The notes under the pieces are model-generated. The model did no database searches, was not told the DNA's origin, and was given only the letters and a program-made list of their open reading frames with translations. Source: Cristatella mucedo (Eukaryota > Bryozoa > Phylactolaemata > Cristatellidae). Taken from it: a stretch of DNA of 64,000 nucleotides. The position numbers were made by a program, and so were the translations under genes. This document shows positions 23,701-36,400 of the stretch, one piece after another (the stretch's first letter is position 1; every line of letters begins with the position of its first letter). The stretch is from NCBI GenBank assembly GCA_009760855.2, contig WPIO01000001.1:17305001-17369000 (forward strand). The letters are read 5' to 3'.

Positions 23701-26700
23701 CGGCTATCTCAGTTGCATTGAGAGGGATGACATGTGTAAACGGCTAATTTTATGGAAGGAATGAGAATCTGGCTTCTTGGACAAATTTAGCCGGCATTAT
23801 AGGAGTATGTTGCTTCGGAGGATGGCCAACAACTGCATCGCAAGGTACAATTTCCTTCAATCCAAATTAAAGTGACATATCTACTAATCCTCTGTGAGAG
23901 GAGCTTGTAAAAAGACAGGGGGTGGCTCACGGATGAATATCGGCTACTAGTCTCCAAGTTAATAATAATAATAATAATAATAATGTACTTGATAAAGCGC
24001 CCTCAGAGAACTTAATCTCTTTCTAGGTGCTTTACATTTGCTGCAAAGGGAAATGCATTTGAATGGTGATTAATATTATGCTTTATAAACAAACAAAATA
24101 AGTAACATGGTTAGAGGTGACATGCACAGGGTCAGCATGCAAATGTGGTTAGTGGCAGCATGCACAGTGTCAGCACGCACAAGCACATCAAGGACGAATC
24201 ACAGGGACCCACTAAATGCTGTCCTAAATAGGTGTGTTTTTAAGTTCCTTTTAAACGTGGTCAGGTCAGGGGATGTTCTGACGCAGGTTGGGAGGGAGTT
24301 CCAGGCTTTGGGAGCATACGAACTAAATGCACGATCTCCAAAGGATTTGAGGTTTGTACGAGGTATTTGTAGACTGTTGGATTCCGAAAAGCGGGTGGTA
24401 CAATGCTTGACCTGGTGCGGGAGTATGTCGGAGAGATAGGCTGGAGCCATAGAATGAAGGGACCTAAAAGTGAGCGACAAAACCTTGAAGTCAATCCGTT
24501 GCTTGACTGGTAGCCAGTGCTGGTCGGCGAGAAGTGGAGTAATGTGGCAACTGCGACGCTCACGACAGACAAGCCTAGCTGCAGAGTTTTGCACCAGCTG
24601 CAATCGCCTGATCGCATATGCTGGTATGCCAGTAAGCAGTGAGTTGCAGAAGTCGAGACGAGATGTCACGAATGCATGGACCAACTTAGACGTGGTATCC
24701 TTATCTAAACAAGCCCAAATTTTAGCAATGTTATGAAGGTGAAGCTGAAGTTAAGCAAATAATGATTGGGAGAAAGGTCGGACAACTTTCTGGATAGGAA
24801 CGAAGAGTCTGCATGTACCTTTAGTTGAACTAAAAAGAGAATAGGATATTAATTTAATGCTATATAATGACATTTCCAACGTAGCCTGCTCATCGAAAGC
24901 TTCACTATTTTGCAAATTCACTATTTTGCTACTTTGCTCTTTTGCTGACCAATTTTTAATACCAAAATGCCTGCTTGTAACTAACAGTGGAAAAAACATT
25001 TTGCATCCAACAAGAATATATCATGCTGCATCCATTGGATGCCAGACTAATCTACTGCTAACTGATCGACAAATGCTAATCGTCTGTTTTTTAGCCCTAA
25101 ACATAAGACTGGCTTTAAGGGCCATTCATGTGACTGAATGAGACACTTTGGCGACTTGTAAGTATGTAATTAGGAAGCGAATATCGGCAACCCTATAAGC
25201 TACCACTGATGGCTAGCAATACACGCTCACGAGCAACTCGAGCATGCACCTGTTCGGGTCAGCTTTACCTGTGCATCACTGTACCATGTCTTCTTCGTGC
25301 GGGTGCTTTGCATGCTTAACTGGGCGTGATTCAGTGCACATCACTAACCAGTGGTCCTACTAACCAAGGTTCCTGAGCGCTTTTATGCTTTTGAATGTCG
25401 GTCTAAGCATGACACATTGTTTAAATACTAAAACAATAATAAAAAATAAAACATATATAAAAAATATATATAAATAATAAAATAAAATACAAAATACTAA
25501 AATGATAACAACAAGCATCCCTGTGGAGCAGCATCACAGGGTATAAAACCTCGTGCTGAGTCTTTGAGGCTCAGCACTCGGTCCGGCGACACCCTGTGAC
25601 ACAATAAATTAGGTCAAACTTGCTGTCGCCTGCTACATACTCCAACAGGCTACAGACTCCAATAACTCATTGAATTATTTTTGGCACGTGCCAAAACTCG
25701 TAGGTGGTAACTATCGCGACCTCCCATTATAGGCAAGGCACTCGGGTGAAAAAGCTAGCGGCTGGTGCACTACGATCCGTGCTGCTGCAGACCATGTCAT
25801 AAAATGCGAGCGGTCCTCACCTTGGCATATTCTGCCCTCACGGCCCCGAGGTCGGTATACCGAGACAGCTCGATGTGCTTCACGGTGGCCTCCGGCGGAG
25901 CAGCTTGACCTTCTCCGAACACCATTTGCTTTGTGGTGACCCCTGCGGACAATGTATGTAAATTTTAGGTTGGCAAACATATCAAGAAACCTTAACTATA
26001 TTATTGGACTATTACAGTCACGAAAACGGCAAAATGGGCCATTTGTGTTGCACTAACTTATAGACTTATAACTTATAAATCAACACCAGCGTGTTTTTTC
26101 TCAGCGATTCTTGAAAGGCAGACGTCGGTGTTGGGCCTTCTCAATGATACTACTTCCCATGATAACAGACAAACGAGGCTGACAGGTAGGGACTGAATAA
26201 GGCTAAGCCAGCGAGATCGGAGTTTGCAATACAATGAACGATCGTATTGGAAAGGCTACATTACAAGGTCATCGGCACACGATTGCACTATGACCTGTCG
26301 ACAGAGGAAAACGTGAGCTTGAAAATGACATAAAAGTTGGCTTTGAGGTGTGACTTTGTGACGAGCTGGCAGTCATCTGCAGTTTGCATACTGCTGCTCT
26401 TCCACCCCAAGTCGAGCAGACAGACCAAATAGGAATTGAATGGAACGGTGAGAGGCAAGGACATACAACATCGCCACTAAACATCGTGATAAAAACACAT
26501 TCTTGCAATAACTGCTGGTGTGCAAAAATTCCCAGAGCAGCAGGCAGATATCGGTTGGCCTTACCTCTGGTAACGAGTATATCATGGACACGGCGGGTCA
26601 TGGCTTCTTCATCCACCATCATGGAACCAGGATCGCTAGCACCAGCACTGCCCGGACCACCGAGTGCTGGTGCAGCCACTTGCTCGACCTCCAGTCGCAC

Positions 26701-29700
26701 CTGGGCCATGGCTGCAGCCAACGAAATCTCTTCCTGTGCACTAGCTATGATGGCCTAAATTCGTAGAAGAATAAAGCTTATAGCACCACATGTTCTAACA
26801 GAAAATTATGATGGGCACATGATTAGTTAAGCTGGATATGTACACTTAATGCACACTTTAAAGTAATCCAATTTGAGCATATTAAAGCAAATCAGCAGAA
26901 CGACAAAAATTCCTAGATAACTTGATTAGTTGGGATGGTGGTTGTCTGTCAATTCCATAAATGCTGTGAAAATGTGGATATGCGGTACAGTCGAAGGCAT
27001 GTAACATGCAATAGAGATAGGCACACCCTTTTGTCATGGGATAGAGACAGAGACAGGGTGCGACAGAAGGGGATGGAGAAGGAGAGAAAGAGAGAGTGAG
27101 AGAATTAAGAACCGCTTAATATGAGATGCGGCCAAATTACTCAAAACGTCATTCGCATGCACCAATAATGCCAAATGCACGGTATGCTAATTCACATGCA
27201 TGCATTGTGCATGCTACCATTAACCATATTTTACATGTTAACACTGTGCTTGTCACCTCTAACCATGACAAGCTTGGTGACATTGTGCATGCTACTTGAT
27301 CGTGCCTTCTATACAGCATATTTAATGTGTCTAGAAAGAGATTCAGTTCTCTGAGGGGGCTATACAGATGTGTTATTATTATTATTACACTGTCTTCGTC
27401 CACGATCAATAGAACAGTAGAAGGCACGGAAATAGGGCATCTGCCACTTGCTCTTAGGTCCTCTTATTCTCCTGCTTCGGCTTACCTACAGGTAACTGAA
27501 AAAGTTACTCCTTAGGCTTCCTCTCATACTACCCACTCCTCTGACAATAGCCGTTTAGCTGTGTCCCTTACCAACCTCGAGTTCCTCCAGCTCCTGCACT
27601 TGCAAAGCTTAGAACTCTCTGACAACTGAAACCACAATACTCCCTCACTGACAGAATGTAATGCAATCTAAGGCTCATTTTCTCAGTCTTTGCTCAGCTC
27701 ATGTAAATCGCCCTTTAATTCGTGCTGCAATTGCACGTGTTATTATCGCTAAACCGCTAATTCTCTTCATTTCTGGACTATGCAAACTGCATAGAGAACG
27801 AGATTTACTTCTCTCACGGGCAAAGATTTTGGCGACATGGTGTGTATAGTGCTTCAAATCAAGCAAAGACCCATGCCTTGTGCCAACCCAAGTTCAGACC
27901 AAAGACTAAGACAAGCACTGCTTTTTGGTTGTACGCTTTAACCATGCCATCTATCTATCCTCACTAGTTAATTCAGTAATGTGTCAATTCAGTTCAAATA
28001 ATATTTAAAGTTATAAAATCATACTGCATTGCACAGTAGCCTAAGAGAACTATATCTCTTTCCATGTGCTTCACTTCACATAGGCTGAAAAAGAAGCATG
28101 ATCAGCTACATGTGTGTGTGCTCGCACATACAATTCATTTGCATAGCACCCTGAGAGAACTTAATCTCTATCAAGGGACTTTACATATACTGCAGAGCTT
28201 GAACCTACGACCTTTAGGGATAATTAGCTTATTTGATAATAAGTACATGCACAACTGAAGGATGCACAAGCATAGAAAGGACGATGAAGTAATGCTGATT
28301 GAGAATGGGTATGTCTTTAGCTTCACTTTAAATGTCAAGTCTCAGACTGTCATGACTTGGATATACAGTTCCAGGCGTCGGGAGCAAATGACCCAAAGGT
28401 GGCAGGGTCTCCGAAGGACTGAGATTGGTTAGAGGCACGGGCTCAGAGAAGAGGTGGAGTTAGGGCACCTGGGCCAATCCGTTAGACGTACCTGACTGAA
28501 GAGCGGTCTCGGTGGCCATGCCCTCCGACACACCCTTTCATCTTTCAATGATTGACTGACGGGCTGAAGAAAGCTCCGGTTTGGCCCCCCTCCTTGGCTA
28601 AATATTGGCTATCCCTACGATTAGAGGCAAAGCTAGACGACCAGAGAAGTCGACGAACTGATTAATAGTGAGCAATCGAAAGTAAGTTTCACTATACATG
28701 CGAAAAAACGAATTGAACTATATTAAATGCAATCATGGGCATGAATATCAAAATCCATCCAAGGATCAGAAATGAACTTCTACAGTGGTAAGCAGAGCTG
28801 GACTCACATTTGAAATCTCATGCCGATCTCTCAAGTATTGGCTGACCTATGGCATTTACAAGGAACAAAGCTTCACGGTATATGAAGCTCTTTAGAAGTC
28901 ACAAGCAGGTACCTCAACAAGCTCCAAACATGTACCTCGATGTTCAAAGTTTCAACAAGTGGAGCCACAAGTCGTATAGGATGCAGAGATCGATTAACTT
29001 GTTAATTGTATATGCATTGTTTCCGGTTTAATTCCGTAACCAACATGGTTTGCCTAATAGTTTTTTATGCTCTCCTTTTATGTGGAAATCGTCAAAACTT
29101 CAGATCCTATTTCTAGCATGTTTATCTTTGAATAGGTACCCTAAACACCTATTAACTTGTTAGACAATCTTCTCACAATTTTCTTGACATTTGCTCTTAA
29201 GCTGGAACATGTGTACATGTTACCTAAGATTTCGATGGGACTGTGGTAAACAGCATGAGTGCCGGTCTAGATCATCAGTAGAACTATTTTATGGCACAAC
29301 TAAACTCCGTGCTAGAACAAGAAGTAGGAACATGAATGGGGACATAACAATGTGTATTATTACAGCAGTCACACATAGGTGTGAGAACTTGTTTGCAAAG
29401 ATATAACCTATCACTTGTATACCAGGAAGTATTTAATATAATGACATCAGTAATGACATTACATTGCACATATGCACAGGCAATTTTAGTTGCATTACAA
29501 CAACATTTACAGCTCACCTTGGCCAAGACCTGGGCATTGGACAACGGCACATAACGGCCACCAGCAGCATGTGCAAGCACCATGAAGAAGTCTTTGTATC
29601 GTAGCACACTCGGCTCTACACCAATAACATAAAGTGTGATGTCGTTTTTGGCTAGCTGATGTGCTATTGTCATGGGATCATGACCTAGTGGGCAACCTGA

Positions 29701-30358
29701 AAAGAATAATACCGAGTGAATTTCAGAGAGGCTCGCAAGGCACGGTTTGACTAGCTAACGACAAATGCGTAATATTAAGTTCCAATTACGATAACATAGT
29801 GGATAGACAGTGCATGTCATGAGATTGCCACAAGGTCGGCCACAAGGCCACAAGGCCAGAGATACTCGTCCTAAAACCAGAACAGGTTGTGGACACTGTA
29901 TCGCCTATAACAAGGGAGGTGCACAAAGCAACGGAAATGTGTCATTCCAGATGACCATGCCAACGCATGCATCAACATTGAAATGGGTGGTCCCTACCAT
30001 TTGGCATCGTGTCACTTGGTGCGCCGATGCCGTGTGGCGGGGCATCTGAGACAAGTACAGCTAATCTTGCAGATCCCTCTCGCCATGAAAGCTTCAGCAA
30101 TTCATGCATTGCATCAGCAACTGCCTCAGGTTCATCTCCACCTGCAAATCGTTTCGCAAAGTTACCATCCAGAAGTATACAAGTCAAAACAGCCAAAACA
30201 AGCTCCAAACAGCTAGAACCAATGAAGTACACTACTATTACAGCTACGATATGCAGAACAGATGCTTTACATACAGCTCCTGCCTACCTATATGTAGTAC
30301 AACTCAACATATCCATAACACATCCAGATCAAAAAAGTTTGGCTGACTTAACATCCTC

Positions 30359-30410
<52 letters not shown>

Positions 30411-33400
30411 CAGCAGAAGATATTTTACGGCTATCACCATTGCTTGCAACGGACAATAAAGGGTCGCCCACGGCATGACTCGCACCCACGATCCGAGTCG
30501 TGAAGAGCGAGCACCTTATCTCCTGGGCTAAGACCCACGAGCATTATGGTCAACAACCACATAACTATTCAATATCACTTGATTACTCTGAAATAAAAAA
30601 TGCATGCTACACTTGAATTCCATTACTCCGAATACGCCAAAGGCTGCTATATTTAACTATATATAAGGACAGAAAAGAATGAAAACCTGGTTGACTTTTT
30701 ATCGTGCTCCAAAAAAATATCGAAGGTCATCAATTGCACCGCTGCCCAGCAATATCTTTTAGATCCATGAAAGCAGCACCTGCTGGAGTTGTGCTGTACC
30801 CGAAGTAGTTGTATTTGGGTGGGCATAGTAAATATGGTGCATTTTTTGCAGGTAGGATGTCGCATACGTTGGAATATAACCAAACCCCCTAGCTGTGCTT
30901 GGAAAGTATACCATGTTATAAAGCACATGGAAGCATAACGAATGCAAAGCACATGCTGTGACAATTCTCGCGACGGTCCTATTAGGTTTAACAGCACCTT
31001 CAAAAGCAACTCCGGCATCATTACCGGGCTATCAGCCACCACAAACGAGTGATTTGAATAGGAAATAATATATAATAAGAAACAATAAAGTGGCAATTTT
31101 CTGGTTCAGTCTGGATCAGTAGAGAAAGGTGGCTTTGTCCAGTTGGTAGACTGTGGATTACGATACCTGCCTTAACTACTACCCAGCAAGATTCCTTCTG
31201 CACACCCTTTTCCATGCAAAAAGGGATCACTAAAGATTCTTTATCAGCCTAAGTTTTGCTAATCCCCACAGGTCCAGCAAAATGTAGACCGGTAGCCAAA
31301 TGCAATCATCTCTAATGGCCTGCTTATTTTACGATGACCTCGAGCAAACTTGTGCGGTCGTGGGGTCTTTACGAGCATTGCACAGATGAGCTACATAAAA
31401 AGGGTTATTCCTATCGGAGGCATTGATGAAGTCGTTCAAAATAGCAACTTCCAAGAGCATACCTGGAGCAAGAGAAGCAAAAAATAACTAACAAACATGG
31501 GTTGGCCTCGTAGAGCAGCTTGAAAGGAGTATCACAAAATAAAGAGGGCAAGAAAGAAACCGGTTTTCCACTCCAGAGTAGTGGAGGGGAGGTGAGGCCG
31601 ACCTTTACAGACCACAAGCTTTCATCACCACCGGTAATTGTAGCAGCTGATTTAGATCGATGCAAGAATGTACAGGTTTTCCTGCTGGTTAAAGCACTGT
31701 AGCAACAAAGCTGGATAGACTTGGAGGGTGCACATTTGTAGGCATAGGCGAATAGACTTGGTGGGGGTACATTTAAAGACAACAATGGCTAGTATCAACT
31801 GAATGGGAGTCACCATAGCTCCTTCAGCATACATAGTGGCAATTTTTTAAGTTTAAAACCAGTTAATCTGATCAGACAATAAAATTAAAAACCAAATAAG
31901 TGCATAGCATCTCTAATCACCTTATCTGCAGTGAGTGTAGATACAGCAAAAATGGGAAAAACCAGCCGCACAGCCAGAAGATTGTATACATTATGTGACC
32001 AGAAACAAGCTGTTCTGTAAGAATATGCAGACAAAATACTGTGCATGTATAAAAAACAAAGAATTATCGTGACAGCTGCACCACTTTGCACCTGCTGCAC
32101 CGCAATTGCCAATGATGTTTGCACAGGAGACACTTAATAGTTCACTGCTGACGTCTCAGTCATACAAATAAATTCGTGAGACTTGCTGCACACAGCCAGC
32201 GGCAACTGCAAAGGCTTGAGTATTTGGGTAGATTCAGGGTTTGGTCGATTACTTTTAGGTTCTTCACTCCCTGACTCCAGCCTGCCAATCAGAACTACTC
32301 CCCACCAGGCCAAGCATCGTACAAGCTGCTGTTCTGACTCAAATCGTTTAGCTATACCTCGTACAAACCTCAAACCCTTTGGAAACCGTGCCTTCAGTTT
32401 GTACGCTCCCAAAGCCTGGAACTCACACCCGACTGACGTCAAGACATCCCTGAGATGACGAAATTTAAAAAGAAGCTTAAAAAACACCTGTTTGTCACGA
32501 CATCCCTGAGATGACGAAATTTAAAACGTAGCTTAACACAGACCTGTTTATTACAGCATTTAGTGGATCCTTGTGATTCGTTCTTTGTGTGCTTATCCGT
32601 ACTGACACTGTGCCTGCTGCTAGTAACCATATCTGCATGTCGACCCTGTGCATGTCACACCTAAGAACAGTGTTATGCTTAATACATTGCGAATGTTACC
32701 ACTTATCGTTCGGTCATGCTTTCTTTAAAGCATCTGAAAAGTGCCTAGAAAAAGATCCAGCTCTCTGAGGGTGCTATACAAATGTGATATTACTATTACT
32801 ATTATGTCAACTACATCCTTAACCACCCACTACCAGTTCAGCAGTTTACCTAGCGATCCTTGTAGTGATCTAGCTGGTCATTTTAATTGCTTCTTTGTGA
32901 GCAAGAGAGATAGTCAATTACCAAGGTAACATACACATTTTGCTCCTCGCCTTCCATTTCTTGCTTTACCTCGATATCCACCTATAAGCCTGCAACTAGC
33001 GACTTCATTTCGAAGTTCATCTCTAAGTCTAAGAGGACTACTAACCCTCTAGACCCCATATCCACCGTTCACCATATGAGATGCAAAGATTTTGCAGTAA
33101 CGGCAAAAAAGTAATCAACAAGAAATTTGCAGCAGCCCTGCATAACTAACATAGTAAATATTGCATAGCCTCAGATTGTGTCCCTGCATCCTCTAAGGAT
33201 GCCGTTGCTAGGCCATTCGTTGATGTTGACAATAGACCGGGAGAACTTAAGCAGCAACTTTCGCTCGGTCTCCTTAAAGGCATCCATATCAAAGACACTG
33301 AACGGGTAGTGGCAGACCAGATAAACTCTTATATCAAAACCTCCAACGTCGAAAGTTCAATCGGGGTCTGGGGTTAATCACTCCACTGAGTCAGCACTGT

Positions 33401-36400
33401 TTCGACTGTAAACGATTTTCTCATGAATGCTAACTTGGGTATACTCTCTGTGGTAGTTCTGCTGTGTCTCTCGGGAGCATTTGTTACTAATCATCACCAT
33501 GTCTTTCGGGAGCATCTATTATCTCATGTGCATACCACTGGTATTGCAACGCAGAGGTTTAGGTCCTATCTCGGTGAAATGCCAGAGAATTGATTCCAAC
33601 AGGTAAAGATCGCCCAAGGAGCCTTCAACGTAAGCGGTACCCCATGGCTCGGTGCTTCGTCTGTTTCCCGTCACAATGTATACCTCACCCTCTTGCCTGT
33701 GCAATCGCCAAGCACAATCTAGGCTGTTATTTCTGTGCAGACAACACGTGGCTGTACCTGTGCATTGATCTCTCCCAGCCTTCAAGCACGTCAAACTATC
33801 TCAACCAGTTGCTGCATGTATCACTGACATCCACACTTGGATTGCAGTACACTTTCTCAAAGCGAATGAAAATAATAACCAGCTTACTAGTTATGGGCAA
33901 ACCTAGTGTCACTCAAAAGCTGGAAAGCGTGACCCTCAAAATGGAATGGCAGCATATCTGCTGTAGCTGCATGTAATTTGAGTACCCCAAAGTGAGCTTT
34001 CAGTACATGACCACAACAGCTCCACGAGCAAGTCTGCCTAGCATTTATCGACTTCACAGTTCAGTCACTTACTTCTAGGTACATTGATGTTCTTGTTGTT
34101 CTTCTTGATGTTCTAAAAGGTTCTTGTTCCAGACTACTAATCTGAACTACCGTGGTACCTTGGCTTACGAGCTTAATTTGTTCCGTGATGGAGAGGCTTG
34201 CGAGTTTAGTTCTCGATTATGCTTGTGGAACGTCTTTCCCTGCCCAGTCACGTGGCCTGAGTAACCGCACGCAGTTCTTCCCTCCACCCTCTTGCTGGCG
34301 GCGCTGACACACACCTACTCGCACTCGTATACATGAGAGTAATTCCATTGCAACCACTTAAAGAGTGTGGCACAGGGTTCTGGACAGATGTTGCAGCATT
34401 CATTGTGCCGTTTGCTGCAGAACTAGCGGTGGCTTATCTGAAGCTGGCTCGTAATCCGAATTTTAGCTGTCAACTCAAAGCAAAAAATCAGACGAAAGAC
34501 AGTTCGTATCTCGAAAAACTCTTAAGTAGGGACACTCGTAAGTCAAGAAACCACTGTACTTCCCAATGAAGCTTTGCATTTTACCAGCCATTCTTCTGAC
34601 TCAAAACGTTTAGCTTAGCCACTAACCAACCTCAAATCTTTAGGAGACCATGCCTTCAGAGCATATGCTGCCAAAGCCTATAATTCACTACCAGCTGACC
34701 TAATGTCATCTCCTGACTTGCCGAAATTTAAAAAAACCTAAAACTACAAAAAACCTTCCTCAGTCCTCTGTGTGCTTATGCTTGCAGATACGCATGTTAT
34801 CATTAACTAAATAACAAGCCTTCTTTCCAGCATAAGTAAATGCCTAGAAACAGGTTTACTTCTCTTGCAGGGCACATTTTCTTATTAACATGTAAGGTCA
34901 GCAGCTGAAATGCTATCGACTGCAGGATCCCAGATCGGCCATAATACACACGACAAAGCAGCTCCTATCACCAGAGCTGTTGAGTAGGCATGGTCAACTG
35001 AACATCAAAATGCTTCTTAAGTTACAGAAATGGCCAAAAGAAGACTCCTGTTATCGATAAATGTTTAATAATTTGCATGGACCCCACATGCCTCTTCATT
35101 GAGAGATTAAAAGACAAACACCAAACGATCAACTGGAATTCGAAAGTTTTACATAAAATCTTACCTCCTTGTGCACTGCAAAGTTCTAGCCAAGATTTCA
35201 TACGAGAGATGGCAGGAGTAAAATCGTTGACTCTAGTCACGAACGAGTTCTCCTGAGGCGGATGGTCACGATACTCGACCAGAGCAAGCTGAACGTCAGC
35301 TTGCTCGGATGCCACAATTTCTTCACATATCTTTCGAATGTTCTGCAATTGCCAAAGGTATATATCCACGGGGCTGTGAGGTATAATTTAGAATTACGAC
35401 TAACCATATTATGCAGGCTGACACTGTGCATGTTAAGAGCAACCATATAATCATGTACAAACAATTCTAGGACCTGAAGCATTGTCGAGAGCTAGTAAAG
35501 CCTTTTACATAAAACAATTCTTTGAAAATAGTCGTGGTCACTCCTGCCTGGTGCTGAGTGTCTTTAGCATGTTAGTGACAAAGTAGCCAATAGGAATGTG
35601 CAAACAATACATACTGAACAACTTTACATTTCACTGCACTGAACAATAACACTGAACATAAACCTATACTTATAGTCTTTTCTAACAATAAATGTAGAAG
35701 TCACACATGTTCAAGAGCAAACTTGCACTCTAAGTGTCAAGCGTCCAAGCATGCAAGTATATGGACAGATTCAGAGCCCACTGCCATGACGTAGGGTACA
35801 GGCAGAAAACAAAATACTAACTGTAACTAGAACCCAACTGATTCGCTATTGTTTTTCATGCCATGAAAGTAACGGTTGCTCTGGCTTACCTTCAGAAGGA
35901 CCCACCACAGAACGATGGCATTTAGTCTTTGCATGCCTGTACTTTACTCTAAGTCCTTTGCTAGATTGCAAGATCTCAGCATTAACGTCGATACCCTTCT
36001 ATTCCAGTAATAAATTTTACAAAATACAGTAAAAGGATTTTCAGGCAGTTCCAACGTCGTAATAAGAATGAAGTGAACGAAGTACAGCCCGGTGGTAAGG
36101 TGCTTGCATTTCATGACCTGAGTCGTGAGTTCAAGTCCTGAAGCAGGCAATCACTAGTTACAATAACTAGTTACGAATGAAAGCTGAGTAAAAGCAAGTA
36201 CCAGCCTCTTCTACTGCTACATACAGGAGGCTGGTGAATCGGCCTATCGTTGCTTTACCAAACATCTATATACCTGAGAGGCTTCTCTGTCTGCTAAAAG
36301 ACTCACATAATTATTATGGCATAAGAATTAACATAAAGGTGGACCTCTACCTGCATAACAAAACAGAATTTGACCACTAGCATTTAATAAATCGTGAAAT

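Larger units (their letters stand above)
20776..25820 (-). other. VWFA intron 6 (5 kb)
   Basis: AT-rich. Contains the tRNA-like unit at 21.35 kb, the nested SINEs at 22.55-22.86 kb, LINE-1 at 23.96-24.75 kb and an AT-rich patch at 25.43-25.50 kb. No exon supported. Confidence 0.7.
26755..29517 (-). other. VWFA intron 4
   Basis: Contains LINE-1 tails at 27.1 and 28.0 kb; the rest is unassigned AT-rich sequence. Confidence 0.6.
30142..35164 (-). other. VWFA intron 2 (5 kb)
   Basis: Holds SINE-B (30.4 kb), LINE-1 (32.2 and 34.6 kb), an RT remnant (33.2-34.0 kb) and a mariner-like MITE (34.15 kb). No exon supported between. Confidence 0.7.
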
